The notes under the pieces were generated by a model. It was not told where the DNA came from. It saw nothing but the letters and a program-made list of their open reading frames with translations, and ran no database searches. A stretch of DNA of 61,811 nt from GCA-2701705 sp036163455 (GTDB taxonomy: Bacteria > Pseudomonadota > Gammaproteobacteria > GCA-002705445 > GCA-002716945). Position numbers and translations under genes: made by a program. Shown piece after piece: positions 1 to 9,309 of the stretch (the first letter of the stretch is position 1; every line of letters starts with the position of its first letter). The DNA lies in assembly GCA_036163455.1 (NCBI GenBank), contig JAYZKL010000035.1:1-61811 (forward strand), given 5' to 3'.

Positions 1-1214
1 GCAAAAAATATATAGATGCAATAAGTTCTTGGTGGGTGAATCTTTTTGGACACTGCAACCCATATATAAATAAAAAAATTGAAACTCAACTTAAAAATTT
101 AGAACATGTTCTTCTAGCTGGATTTACTCATTTGCCAGCAATTAATTTGTCAGAGAGGCTCATTGAACTTACACCAAAAAAAATAACAAAATGTTTTTTT
201 ACAGATAATGGCTCATCATCCATAGATGCTGCTATGAAAATGAGTTTTCACTATTGGAAAAATAAAGGCTATAAGAATAAAAGAAAGTTTATTGCGTTAA
301 CTAATAGCTACCATGGAGAAACGCTTGGGTCGCTATCAGTTAGCAATATAGATCTGTATAAGAAAACATATAGAGAAATTCTAAAAAATACTATTATGGT
401 GAAATCTCCTGATTGTTTTTTTAAAAATGAAAAAGATTCTGACAAAGAGCATACAATCAAAATGTTTGATGAAATGTTAGATGCTATAAAAAAAAATCAT
501 AAAAATGTTTGCGCAGTTATTGTAGAACCCTTGGTTCAATGTGCTGGATATATGAGAATGTATCATGAGGTTTATCTGTCTCTGCTTAGACAAGCATGTA
601 CAAAATATAAAATACATCTAATTGTAGATGAAATTGCTGTGGGATTTGGGAGAACAGGAACAATGTTTGCTTTTGAAAAATCAAAAATTACTCCCGATAT
701 TATTTGTACTTCTAAAGGAATTACAGGAGGGTATATGACATTATCATCTATTCTAACAACTAATGAAATCTATAATGCTTTCTATGACGAATATACTAAA
801 CTAAATGCTTTTCTGCATTCACATAGTTATACAGCAAATCCAATTGCATGTACTGCTGCTTGCGCATCATTAGACTTATTTAAAAAATATAACACTTTAA
901 AGAATAATCAAAAACTTTCAAATTATATTCTTAAAAAGATTTGTCATCTAGCTGAACACCCTAATATTGCAGAAGTACGTCAAAAAGGAATGATTACAGC
1001 TGTTGAAATGGTAAAGAACAAATCAAAGAGAATCCCATATAATTGGAAGGAAAGAAGAGGAATAAAAGCTTATTTATATGGATTAAAAAATAACGTTTTG
1101 ATTCGTCCTCTTGGTAATGTTATTTATTTTATGCCTCCTTATGTGATTAAGCTTAAAGAAATTGATAAAGTGATTGAAGTGATTGAAGGGGCTATAAATG
1201 AAGCAACTAAATAA
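1..1214 (+). CDS. bioA: Adenosylmethionine-8-amino-7-oxononanoate aminotransferase (BioA), 5' truncated by window edge
   Basis: PLP enzyme of biotin synthesis that transfers the amino group of S-adenosylmethionine to KAPA, giving DAPA. The reading frame is open to the left edge (first full codon at position 3) and reads IDAISSWWVNLFGH, the BioA N-terminal signature, so the true start lies outside the window and roughly 30-40 residues are missing. Other family marks are FFTDNGSSSIDAAMKM, the YHGETLGSLSVS loop, the VDEIAVGFGRTG motif and the PLP-lysine segment TSKGITGGYMTLS. GTG at 36 would be an artificial start inside the signature. It overlaps rsmE by 17 bases, and bioA-rsmE adjacency is known from Pseudomonas. 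No other bio gene is in view. Confidence 0.93.
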   Translation, partial: KKYIDAISSWWVNLFGHCNPYINKKIETQLKNLEHVLLAGFTHLPAINLSERLIELTPKKITKCFFTDNGSSSIDAAMKMSFHYWKNKGYKNKRKFIALTNSYHGETLGSLSVSNIDLYKKTYREILKNTIMVKSPDCFFKNEKDSDKEHTIKMFDEMLDAIKKNHKNVCAVIVEPLVQCAGYMRMYHEVYLSLLRQACTKYKIHLIVDEIAVGFGRTGTMFAFEKSKITPDIICTSKGITGGYMTLSSILTTNEIYNAFYDEYTKLNAFLHSHSYTANPIACTAACASLDLFKKYNTLKNNQKLSNYILKKICHLAEHPNIAEVRQKGMITAVEMVKNKSKRIPYNWKERRGIKAYLYGLKNNVLIRPLGNVIYFMPPYVIKLKEIDKVIEVIEGAINEATK

Positions 1215-1911
1215 ACAGCATAGGGTTTTTATAAATACGTCTTTAGATATAGGAAAAGAAATAGACTGCCCAACAGAAACTATACATCACATTCGAAATG
1301 TTCTTAGAGTTAAAACAAATGAAAAAATAATAATTTTTAATGGAGACGGTAAAGAATTTAAAGGTAAGTTATTAAAAGAAAATAATAAAAAAATAATAAT
1401 TACAGATCTGTTAAGAGCCAAAAAAAAATCGAGTAAGAAAATTATCCTGGCTCAATGTCTTTCTAGTAATAAGCACATGGATTTTGCAATCCAAAAATCT
1501 GTTGAATTAGGAATAGATATTATAATTCCAATAAAATCTAAAAGGAGTCATCCAGGGGGTTATATAAAAAAAATAAGTCACTGGAAAAAAATTATAATTC
1601 ATGCTACTGAGCAATCACATGGTCTCTTTATACCGGAACTTTCTGTGCCAATGAGTTTTCATCAAACTCTAACTCATAGAAAATTTAAAAGCTCACATAA
1701 AATAATATTTCATCAGTCAGGTAGAAAGATGATTCCTGATGACTCTAAGGCTGACAACATTATTTTTTTGATTGGTCCAGAAGGAGGATTTGATGATGTA
1801 GAAATAGAAGATGCAACTAAAGAAAATTGGAATATAATAAGTTTAGGAGATAGAATTCTTAGAACAGAAACAGCAGCTATTGTAGCACAAACACTATTAA
1901 GAAACGTCTGA
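1198..1911 (+). CDS. rsmE: 16S rRNA (uracil-1498-N3)-methyltransferase RsmE
   Basis: Methylates N3 of U1498 in 16S rRNA, using SAM. The protein is 237 aa, normal for this SPOUT-class family. The C-terminal SAM-knot signature is clear: LIGPEGGFDDVEIE followed by SLGDRILRTETAAI. The N-terminal PUA-like part contains HHIRNVLRVKTNEKIIIFNG. The ATG at 1198 lies inside the 3' end of bioA and is preceded by a good ribosome site (GAAGGGG), suggesting translational coupling. It begins a long co-directional series that runs to metW. Confidence 0.95.
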   Translation: MKQLNKQHRVFINTSLDIGKEIDCPTETIHHIRNVLRVKTNEKIIIFNGDGKEFKGKLLKENNKKIIITDLLRAKKKSSKKIILAQCLSSNKHMDFAIQKSVELGIDIIIPIKSKRSHPGGYIKKISHWKKIIIHATEQSHGLFIPELSVPMSFHQTLTHRKFKSSHKIIFHQSGRKMIPDDSKADNIIFLIGPEGGFDDVEIEDATKENWNIISLGDRILRTETAAIVAQTLLRNV

Positions 1912-1919
1912 TTATTAAA

Positions 1920-3173
1920 ATGAGCAAGCAAATTACAGTTGAGTATACAAAAGAATTTATAGATCAGAGTCTTCACTCATGTATCATACAAAATCATAAT
2001 CAAATTGAAACATGGTTCAGGAGACAGTGGATTAAATATCCTCCTCCATTCTATAGCTCTATAGATATCAGGAATTCTGGCTTTAAGATTGCCCCTATAG
2101 ATACAAATCTATTTCCCGCTGGCTTTAATAATCTAAATAAAGATTTTGAATTTCTTTATATTTCAGCAATACAACATGTATTAGAAAGGGTCTCAGGAAA
2201 TATTTCTAAGATTTTAATAATTCCAGAAAATCACACTAGAAACAAATTTTATCTAAAAAGTTTAGATGCTCTTATAAATTTAATAAAGAAATCTGGTTAT
2301 GAAGTACGTGTTGCTAAAATACCAAATAATCAAACTATTAGTTTAGCGGAAGAAAATATTATAAGAAAAAATGATTATTTAGTTCTAGGGGATTATATTC
2401 CTGATGTTATCATTCTTAATAATGATTTATCAGATGAAATTCCCTCTCTGCTAAATGGCATCAAACAACCTGTCTTACCAGATAAAAATATGGGATGGTC
2501 CAACAGATCGAAAACAATACATTTTGACTATTACAGCGATATAGTGAATAGTTTTTCAAGAATTCTTGATATTGATGGTTGGCTTTTGGAACCACAATAT
2601 AGAAACTGTGGAGAGATAGATTTTCAAACCAAACAAGGTGAAGACTGTTTATTATACAATGCTAATAAGCTGTTTAACTTGATACAAAAAAAATATGATG
2701 AATATTCCATAAATGAAAAACCATACATAATGATTAAGGCTGATTCGGGTACGTATGGTATGGGTATAATGAGAGTTGATAACTTAGAAATGTTAAAAAA
2801 TTTAAACCGAAAACAACGTACAAAAATGTCAAGAATCAAAGGTGGTAATAAATTAGATAGAGTAATTTTACAGGAAGGGATATATTCTTATGAACATTTA
2901 AAACCATCTGATCATGTTGCGGAACCAGTAATATATTCATTTGGAAATAATCTTGTAGGAGGATTTTATAGATTACATAATATGAAAAATAATTCTGAAA
3001 ACCTAAATGCCCCAGGTATGATTTTTCATCCAATACCTTTTAAGAATGCATGTTTAACTCCAAATTCTGATGAGCCAATTTATTCTGAAACAAATAAATT
3101 CTATATTTATGGTGTTATTGCAAGATTAGCTATATTAGCTGCAGCAAAAGAAATCTATAATCTTGGAGATTAG
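1920..3173 (+). CDS. gshA: Glutamate-cysteine ligase, Acidithiobacillus-type (GshA)
   Basis: First step of glutathione synthesis, joining glutamate and cysteine with ATP. The 417-aa protein belongs to the 'T. ferrooxidans type' GshA family rather than the E. coli type. The segments PPFYSSIDIRNSGFKIAP and DTNLFPAGFNNL are characteristic, and IMIKADSGTYGMGIMRV looks like the ATP-grasp-like nucleotide region. It starts 8 bases after rsmE without a strong ribosome site. It is followed directly by gshB, so both glutathione genes sit in one operon, which supports the call. Confidence 0.9.
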   Translation: MSKQITVEYTKEFIDQSLHSCIIQNHNQIETWFRRQWIKYPPPFYSSIDIRNSGFKIAPIDTNLFPAGFNNLNKDFEFLYISAIQHVLERVSGNISKILIIPENHTRNKFYLKSLDALINLIKKSGYEVRVAKIPNNQTISLAEENIIRKNDYLVLGDYIPDVIILNNDLSDEIPSLLNGIKQPVLPDKNMGWSNRSKTIHFDYYSDIVNSFSRILDIDGWLLEPQYRNCGEIDFQTKQGEDCLLYNANKLFNLIQKKYDEYSINEKPYIMIKADSGTYGMGIMRVDNLEMLKNLNRKQRTKMSRIKGGNKLDRVILQEGIYSYEHLKPSDHVAEPVIYSFGNNLVGGFYRLHNMKNNSENLNAPGMIFHPIPFKNACLTPNSDEPIYSETNKFYIYGVIARLAILAAAKEIYNLGD

Positions 3174-3174
3174 A

Positions 3175-4134
3175 TTGTTTAGATTTGGTATTATTATGGA
3201 CCCAATTGAAACAATCAATCCTGAGTGGGATAGTACCTTTGCACTAATGTTAGCATTACAAAAAAAAGGTTTCATTGAGTATATTGAGTCACAGAGTTTA
3301 TATCTCAAAGATAAAAAGGTTTTTGCAGACTCTTCAACAATTCAAGTTTCAAGAAACAAAAAAAAATATTTTACAATATCAAAATCTAGGAAAGTCAATC
3401 TTAATAAATTTGATTGTGTGTTATTTAGGACAAACCCGCCCGTGGATGATAATTATATACACTCTACATATTTATTAGATTATGTCGAAAATAATGGAAC
3501 TTTAGTTGTTAATTCTCCTCAAGCTTTGAGAGATTTTAATGAGAAGATTCTTGGTGTTAATTTTAATGAAAAGAAACTTCCTACGATTATAGCTAGTAAT
3601 ATCAATACTATTGAAAATTTTATTCAGAAACAAAAAAAGGTTGTAATAAAACCATTAAATTTAATGGCTGGCAAACTAATTTCTTTAGTTAAGTACACTG
3701 ATAAAGATATAAATAAAACAATTAAAAAAGTAACAAATGAAGGAAAAAAGCTTGTCATGGTACAGAAATTTATTAAGGAGATCAATAAAGGAGATACAAG
3801 GATTATCATTTACAATGGAATCCCTTATGAAAAAGTATTAGTTAGATTTCCACCACAAAATGAATTCCGTGCAAACTTAGCTTATGGCGGGAAGTTTTTT
3901 ATTAGAAACATAAAACAGCGACATAAAGAGATTCTAAAAAAAATTGGAATTTATCTGAAACTAAATAGAGTCTACCTTGCTGGAGTTGATATGATTGGCG
4001 ACTATGTTACTGAAATCAATATAACTTCTCCATCAGGTATAAATGAAATTGATAAAGAGACTAAATATGACCTGAGTAAAAAAATTGCAAAAGAATTTAT
4101 TAATACTATAAAGACATATTACAATTATGAGTAA
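3175..4134 (+). CDS. gshB: Glutathione synthetase (GshB)
   Basis: ATP-grasp ligase adding glycine to gamma-glutamylcysteine. I place the start at TTG 3175: it gives FRFGIIMDPIETINPEWDS, which matches the GshB N-terminus, and it has GGAG at 3165-3168 at proper spacing. An in-frame TTG at 3163 would add four residues and lose that site. Family marks are DCVLFRTNPPVDDNYI, VVIKPLNLMAGK, the GDTRIIIYNG strand and the C-terminal VTEINITSPSGINEID. At 319 aa it has normal length. It starts just after the gshA stop and overlaps ruvX by 8 bases. Confidence 0.94.
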   Translation: MFRFGIIMDPIETINPEWDSTFALMLALQKKGFIEYIESQSLYLKDKKVFADSSTIQVSRNKKKYFTISKSRKVNLNKFDCVLFRTNPPVDDNYIHSTYLLDYVENNGTLVVNSPQALRDFNEKILGVNFNEKKLPTIIASNINTIENFIQKQKKVVIKPLNLMAGKLISLVKYTDKDINKTIKKVTNEGKKLVMVQKFIKEINKGDTRIIIYNGIPYEKVLVRFPPQNEFRANLAYGGKFFIRNIKQRHKEILKKIGIYLKLNRVYLAGVDMIGDYVTEINITSPSGINEIDKETKYDLSKKIAKEFINTIKTYYNYE

Positions 4135-4579
4135 TAAATATTCTGAAAATGATGACGCAGTTTTTTTTGGTATTGATTTTGGATTAAAAAAAATAGGAGT
4201 AGCGATTAGTCAAAATATCACAAAAAAAGCATCTCCCTTAGCAATAATCTATAATAAAAGAAATATTATTAATTGGAATGAATTAGATCAAATAATTATA
4301 ACGTGGTCACCTAAAATCATAATAGTTGGCCAACCTGCAGTTAAAAAAGAAAATAATTTCACTAGGGCTCTAGACTCTTTCAATAAACAGTTATCTGAAA
4401 GATATAGTGGCAGGCTCAAAATTATAAAATATTCTGAAGAATATACTACAGAAGAAAGCAAAGGTTTATATCGAGAAATGAGGCAAAATCACGAAAAAAT
4501 AAATAAAAAATACCATTTAGATGATGTCTCTGCCTCAATAATCTTGCAAAGCTGGCTCAATGAAAATATGATAAGTTGA
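4127..4579 (+). CDS. ruvX: Holliday junction resolvase-like protein RuvX/YqgF
   Basis: RNase H-fold nuclease of the YqgF family, implicated in 16S rRNA 5'-end maturation and/or Holliday junction processing. It is 150 aa. The N-terminal FFGIDFGLKKIGVAIS holds the first catalytic aspartate and the C-terminal HLDDVSASIILQSWL holds the last; between them are IIIVGQPA and EEYTTEES. In Pseudomonas yqgE separates gshB from ruvX. Here it is absent and the genes overlap. Confidence 0.92.
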   Translation: MSNKYSENDDAVFFGIDFGLKKIGVAISQNITKKASPLAIIYNKRNIINWNELDQIIITWSPKIIIVGQPAVKKENNFTRALDSFNKQLSERYSGRLKIIKYSEEYTTEESKGLYREMRQNHEKINKKYHLDDVSASIILQSWLNENMIS

Positions 4580-4583
4580 TAAT

Positions 4584-5534
4584 ATGAATTTTGATTATAA
4601 AATCCAATTTAACTCAAAAAATCAACTCATACATCTTCTTAATGTTGAATCACTAAAATTAGAACATATAAATGAAATCATCAGTCTTGCAGAATACTAT
4701 GAAAATGAAAAAATAAAAAAATTTAATGATTTAAATGGTAAAACAATAGCTAATTTATTTTTTGAACCTAGTACGAGAACAAAAACTACATTTGAACTTG
4801 CATCAAAAAGACTCTCAGCTGATTTCATAAATATAGATGTAGCTAACTCTTCCACAAATAAAGGTGAGTCTGTGCTTGATATGATTAAAACACTAGAGGC
4901 TATGAACTGCGATATGTTTATTGTTAGGCATTCAGTATCTGGTACCTCTCATTATATTGCTGAGGAAGTTGGTAAAAATATTGCTGTTATCAATGCTGGA
5001 GATGGTTCTCATGCTCATCCTACTCAGGCAATGCTTGACATGTATACAATAAAAAAGAATAAAGGTGAATTTAAAAACTTAAATATATCAATCGTAGGTG
5101 ATATTTTACATTCAAGGGTAGCAAGATCTACGATTGCAGCACTTAAAATTCTCTCAGTGAAGAATATAAATATGGTTGGACCGAAAAATTTGATGCCAGA
5201 AAATATTAATGAGTTAAAGGCCAGTTATATAGAAAATTTAGAAGAAGGTATAAATGACGCAGATGTCATTATCATGCTGAGATTACAAAAAGAAAGAATG
5301 CATGAGGCATTAATTTCAACTGATGAATACTATAAGGCATATGGGCTTACTGAAAAAAAACTAAAATCAGCAAAGAAAGATGTAATAGTCATGCACCCTG
5401 GACCAATTAATAGGGGAATAGAAATAGATTCTGAGGTAGCAGACGGGAAGAATTCGGTAATTTTAGATCAAGTTTCTTCTGGAATCGCAATAAGAATGGC
5501 AATTATGTCTTTAATTTTTAAAAATAGAAAATAG
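4584..5534 (+). CDS. pyrB: Aspartate carbamoyltransferase catalytic subunit (PyrB)
   Basis: Second step of pyrimidine synthesis: carbamoyl phosphate plus aspartate gives carbamoyl aspartate. The carbamoyl-phosphate motif FFEPSTRTKTTFELAS is intact, as are GDGSHAHPTQAMLDMYTI, GDILHSRVARS and HPGPINRGIEID. At 316 aa it is a normal catalytic chain. Pseudomonas places pyrR before it and the inactive dihydroorotase pyrC' after it; neither is here, and the next gene is the unrelated yggS. Confidence 0.95.
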   Translation: MNFDYKIQFNSKNQLIHLLNVESLKLEHINEIISLAEYYENEKIKKFNDLNGKTIANLFFEPSTRTKTTFELASKRLSADFINIDVANSSTNKGESVLDMIKTLEAMNCDMFIVRHSVSGTSHYIAEEVGKNIAVINAGDGSHAHPTQAMLDMYTIKKNKGEFKNLNISIVGDILHSRVARSTIAALKILSVKNINMVGPKNLMPENINELKASYIENLEEGINDADVIIMLRLQKERMHEALISTDEYYKAYGLTEKKLKSAKKDVIVMHPGPINRGIEIDSEVADGKNSVILDQVSSGIAIRMAIMSLIFKNRK

Positions 5535-5539
5535 AATTG

Positions 5540-6217
5540 ATGGAAAAAAGTTTTTCTGAAAAATTAAAGAATCTGGATCAAGAAATAAAAAGCCATTTAA
5601 AGTATCCTTATGAAAATTTTAAATTAGTTATAGTTACAAAAACGCAAGATAATAAAGAAATTTCAGAAATTATTAAATTAGGATATAGAATATTTGCTGA
5701 AAATTATGTTGATGAAAGTTTAAGTAAAATAGAGTATTTCAAAAAAAAAAATTTAGAATGGCATTTTATAGGAAGAATTCAGTCAAATAAAATTAAAAAA
5801 ATTTGCAAGTATTTTGATTGGGTACAAACTATATGCTCAGAAAAACATGCAGTAATCCTCGATAATGAATGTCAGAAAATTAATAAGAATATGAATATTT
5901 GTATTCAAATTAATATTGATAATGAAGAATCAAAATCAGGAATACAGATTAATGAGCTAAATAGTTTTATAAAGAATATCTCTAAACTTAAAAACCTAAC
6001 AATTAGGGGCTTAATGGCCATTCCATCAAAAACTAATATTTTGAAGGAAAAGCAAGATTCGTATACTATACTGAGATTAGCATTTGAAAAACTTACTGCT
6101 GAAATGAAAAACTTTGATACATTATCTATAGGGATGAGCAATGATTATATATGTGCATTACAGAATGGTTCTACAATGCTTAGAATTGGTCAATATATTT
6201 TTGGTGAGAGAAAATGA
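5540..6217 (+). CDS. yggS: PLP homeostasis protein YggS (PLPBP family)
   Basis: PLP-binding protein of alanine-racemase fold type III, known to affect vitamin B6 and amino-acid balance; no enzymatic reaction is established. The PLP lysine is in VIVTKTQDNKEI. Further marks are AENYVDES, LEWHFIGRIQSNK, IQINIDNEESKSGI, RGLMAIPS and SIGMSNDY. I chose ATG 5540 over TTG 5537, which immediately precedes it. It overlaps proC by 4 bases (ATGA), the usual yggS-proC pairing. Confidence 0.93.
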   Translation: MEKSFSEKLKNLDQEIKSHLKYPYENFKLVIVTKTQDNKEISEIIKLGYRIFAENYVDESLSKIEYFKKKNLEWHFIGRIQSNKIKKICKYFDWVQTICSEKHAVILDNECQKINKNMNICIQINIDNEESKSGIQINELNSFIKNISKLKNLTIRGLMAIPSKTNILKEKQDSYTILRLAFEKLTAEMKNFDTLSIGMSNDYICALQNGSTMLRIGQYIFGERK

Positions 6218-7023
6218 ATAATAATATTGGCATTATAGGTATAGGAAATATAACGCAAATACTGCTAAAAAGATTGATTGATAATAAATTTAAGAACAAA
6301 GTATTTATTTACGATATTGATAAAAGTAATAAGAAATTTTCAAAAGGAAATAAAATAATCTTTAAAAAGAGTTTGGAAGAAGTATCAAGTTCTGCTGATC
6401 TAATATTGATTGCAGTAAAACCAAAAAACTATATAAAAGTATGTTCCAATTTAAAAAATTTTATAAATTCTAAAACTGTTATAATGAGTTTGATGGCTGG
6501 AGTTAAATCTGAAAATATATCAAAATATTTTGATATACCTACACTACCGATAATGAGAGTCATGACAAACATTAATGCGAAGTTTGGGCACGCCGCCACT
6601 TTTCTATATCACAATAGATACGTGACTAATAAGAATCTTAATACAATTAATGCGTTTTGGAAAAACTTTGGTTCCGTTAATAATGTTAAATCAGAAATTG
6701 AAATTGATAAAGTAACTGCTCTACTAGGTAGTGGTCCAGCATATTTTCTTGAATTTACTCAATCATTCATTAAAGTGCTTCAGAATTTTGGATTTTCTAA
6801 AGAGAAGTCAAATAAATATGCATGTGAACTATTTTTTGGAACAGCCTTTTTTTGTAATAATGATGCTCGCAATATTGAAAAAATAAAACAAACGGTTGCT
6901 TCAAAAGGCGGAACTACTGAATCTGCTCTTAGAACTTTAAAAAAGAGAAAGTTTCAAAAAATACTTGAAGAATCTATTTTTGATGCATTTAAAAAGGCAA
7001 AATCTATTAGTAAGGAAGGTTAA
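6214..7023 (+). CDS. proC: Pyrroline-5-carboxylate reductase (ProC)
   Basis: Last step of proline synthesis, reducing pyrroline-5-carboxylate with NAD(P)H. At 269 aa it has family length. The N-terminal Rossmann loop is IGIIGIGNITQ, somewhat divergent from the usual GxGNM form. Further marks are LIAVKPKNYI, ALLGSGPAYFLEFTQS and the C-terminal signature QTVASKGGTTESALRTL. Its start overlaps the yggS stop, and its stop is followed immediately by the yggT ATG, so all three are almost certainly co-translated. Confidence 0.94.
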   Translation: MNNNIGIIGIGNITQILLKRLIDNKFKNKVFIYDIDKSNKKFSKGNKIIFKKSLEEVSSSADLILIAVKPKNYIKVCSNLKNFINSKTVIMSLMAGVKSENISKYFDIPTLPIMRVMTNINAKFGHAATFLYHNRYVTNKNLNTINAFWKNFGSVNNVKSEIEIDKVTALLGSGPAYFLEFTQSFIKVLQNFGFSKEKSNKYACELFFGTAFFCNNDARNIEKIKQTVASKGGTTESALRTLKKRKFQKILEESIFDAFKKAKSISKEG

Positions 7024-7593
7024 ATGACTAACTATCTCTCAGATCCGGTTTTATTAATAGTAGGCACTTTACTTGGTTTTTTAAAATATATGATGATTTT
7101 TAGATTATTATTTGAAGTAGCACGTGTTAATTTCTATAATCCTTTGTGTCAAGCTGTTGTTAAAATAACTAAACCAATCATCTCTCCATTTTCATTTATT
7201 TCATTAAGATTTAGTGGTATTGATTTAGGTATAGTTTTATTAATCATATTTATTATTGGATTAGAAATTACTTTTCCTTATTTCTTCCAAAATGTTGATT
7301 TAAATATAACTCATATTTTGATTCTTTCATTTGGCTTATTTCTTAAAACTGTTTTAAATATATTTTTTTGGTTGATAATCATTGGTGCGATAGCGAGTTG
7401 GTTTTTTATATATAATAATAACCCATTGTTCTCTTTAATAAATGAGCTATGCGACCCCTTATACCAACCTATTAGAAGCCTATTACCATCAATGTCAGGA
7501 ATCGACTTCTCTCCTATCATTTTGCTTTTATTAATTCAATTAACAGAAATGTTGGTTGTGAGACCCATTTTTGGATTAATTCATTATTTTTAA
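7024..7593 (+). CDS. yggT: YggT family integral membrane protein
   Basis: Inner-membrane protein of 189 aa made of two repeated YggT units. Each has a hydrophobic segment and a motif of the kind PLCQAVVKITKPIISPF or PLYQPIRSLLPSMSGIDFSP. Its function is poorly defined; linkage with proC and yggS is widespread in proteobacteria. The ATG directly abuts the proC stop codon. Confidence 0.9.
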   Translation: MTNYLSDPVLLIVGTLLGFLKYMMIFRLLFEVARVNFYNPLCQAVVKITKPIISPFSFISLRFSGIDLGIVLLIIFIIGLEITFPYFFQNVDLNITHILILSFGLFLKTVLNIFFWLIIIGAIASWFFIYNNNPLFSLINELCDPLYQPIRSLLPSMSGIDFSPIILLLLIQLTEMLVVRPIFGLIHYF

Positions 7594-7595
7594 TT

Positions 7596-8726
7596 ATGAA
7601 TAAAGAAAATACAGTTGGTATGGTTACACCGAAAGTTATGAAAACCCAAGAAAAACTTTTACTTGAGTCTGGGAAAGGACTTGATAGTTTTGATATAACT
7701 TATGAAGTTTATGGAGAATTAAATAAAGATAAAACAAATGCCGTCCTTATTTGTCATGCACTGTCTGGCAACCATCATGTTGCGGGGTATCATGACGGTG
7801 ATAAAAAGCCAGGATGGTGGGATAATATGATAGGTCCAAATAAACCAATAAATACAGAAAAATTCTTTGTAGTTTCATTAAATAATTTAGGTGGATGTCA
7901 TGGTTCAACCGGTCCCACAAGCATTGATCCAAAAACTAAAAAATACTTTGGTTCTAATTTCCCTATAGTTACCGTTGGAGATTGGGTAAATGTACAAAAA
8001 ATCTTAATGGATTATTTAGAAATACCTTTCTGGCAAATTGTTGTAGGCGGTAGTCTTGGTGGAATGCAATCTTTTCAGTGGGCGATTCAATATCCATCAC
8101 TAATTAAAAATTCAATAATTATAGCAGCTGCTCCGCGCCTAACAGCTCAAAACATAGCTTTTAATGAGGTAGCAAGGCAAGCAATTATGAAAGATCCAAA
8201 TTGGCATGGTGGAAATTATTTAGAAAAAAAAGTATCTCCAGAGCATGGGCTCGCTTTAGCTCGTATGTTGGGGCATATAACATATTTATCTGATGAGTCT
8301 ATGGGAGAGAAGTTTGGTAGAGATTTAAAAAAATCAAAATTGGGTTTTGATTTTGATGTTGAATTTCAAATAGAGAGTTATCTTAGATATCAAGGAGAGA
8401 AGTTTGTTTCATCTTTTGATGCAAATACATATCTCTTAATGACAAAGGCTCTTGATTATTTTGATCCATTAAAGGATTTTGGCGAAGAATTTTATAAAAA
8501 ATTAAAACAAACAGACTGTAAATTTTTAGTAATTTCTTTTAATTCTGATTGGAGATTTCCGCCAGTAAGATCGAGAGAAATTGTAAAAATGCTATTGCAG
8601 TCAGAAAAAAATGTTAGTTATTCTGAGATTATTTCTGGCGGTGGACATGATGCTTTTTTGATGGAAAATAATGACTATTTTCAAATTATGAAATTATTTA
8701 CAGATGAAATCCATAATAATGTTTAG
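7596..8726 (+). CDS. metX: Homoserine O-acyltransferase (MetX family)
   Basis: Alpha/beta-hydrolase enzyme that acylates homoserine at the first committed step of methionine synthesis. The nucleophile elbow GGSLGGMQ places Ser153, and the other triad parts are in FNSDWRFPP and GGGHDAFLM. N-terminal marks are ICHALSGNHHVAGYH and NNLGGCHGSTGP. At 376 aa it is normal. MetX enzymes use acetyl- or succinyl-CoA and I cannot decide which from sequence, so the call stays at acyltransferase. It pairs with metW, as in Pseudomonas and beta-proteobacteria. Confidence 0.94.
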   Translation: MNKENTVGMVTPKVMKTQEKLLLESGKGLDSFDITYEVYGELNKDKTNAVLICHALSGNHHVAGYHDGDKKPGWWDNMIGPNKPINTEKFFVVSLNNLGGCHGSTGPTSIDPKTKKYFGSNFPIVTVGDWVNVQKILMDYLEIPFWQIVVGGSLGGMQSFQWAIQYPSLIKNSIIIAAAPRLTAQNIAFNEVARQAIMKDPNWHGGNYLEKKVSPEHGLALARMLGHITYLSDESMGEKFGRDLKKSKLGFDFDVEFQIESYLRYQGEKFVSSFDANTYLLMTKALDYFDPLKDFGEEFYKKLKQTDCKFLVISFNSDWRFPPVRSREIVKMLLQSEKNVSYSEIISGGGHDAFLMENNDYFQIMKLFTDEIHNNV

Positions 8727-9309
8727 AAAAGATTTATTATTAATAAGCTCTTGGGTAAAACCATCTACAAAAGTTTTAGATTTAGGGTGTGGCGATGGGG
8801 AACTCCTGAAAATTTTAAGACAAGAATATAGTGTTCATGGTTATGGTATTGAAAATGATGTTGAAAACATAAAAAAATCTATTAAAAATGGGGTAAATGT
8901 ACTTCAGATAGATTTAGATGCTGGCCTTGATGACTTTGAATCAAAATCCTTTGACTATGTAGTGTTAGCTCAATCACTGCAAGTTTTAAAAGATCCAAAA
9001 AAACTAATAGATGAAATGCTAAGAATTGGCAACGAAATAATTGTCTCTTTTCCTAATATGGGTCATTGGTCTTCAAGACTGAATTTGTTATTAACGGGTA
9101 AAATGCCAGTCACAGAGAATTTACCATATTCTTGGCATGAAACTCCAAATATTCACTTATGTACAATTAAAGATTTTATGGTATTTTGTGAAGAAAATGA
9201 TTACAAGATATTAGAAAAATCAATTACTACTGTTAATCAAAAAAATAATTTCCTTACAAAGAATTTCCCTAATTTATTTGGTGAAATAGCAACCTTTAGA
9301 ATTGAATGA
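8719..9309 (+). CDS. metW: Methionine biosynthesis protein MetW
   Basis: SAM-methyltransferase-fold protein that accompanies MetX; in studied species it is linked to MetX activity. The SAM motif KVLDLGCGDGELLKIL is clear, followed by DYVVLAQSLQVLKDP and VSFPNMGHWSSRLNLLLTGK, all typical of MetW. I place the start at ATG 8719, giving MFRKDLLLISSWVKP, which aligns with the family. An ATG at 8704 would add five residues inside metX. It overlaps metX by 8 bases. The stop abuts the stop of the convergent gene at 9310. Confidence 0.92.
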   Translation: MFRKDLLLISSWVKPSTKVLDLGCGDGELLKILRQEYSVHGYGIENDVENIKKSIKNGVNVLQIDLDAGLDDFESKSFDYVVLAQSLQVLKDPKKLIDEMLRIGNEIIVSFPNMGHWSSRLNLLLTGKMPVTENLPYSWHETPNIHLCTIKDFMVFCEENDYKILEKSITTVNQKNNFLTKNFPNLFGEIATFRIE

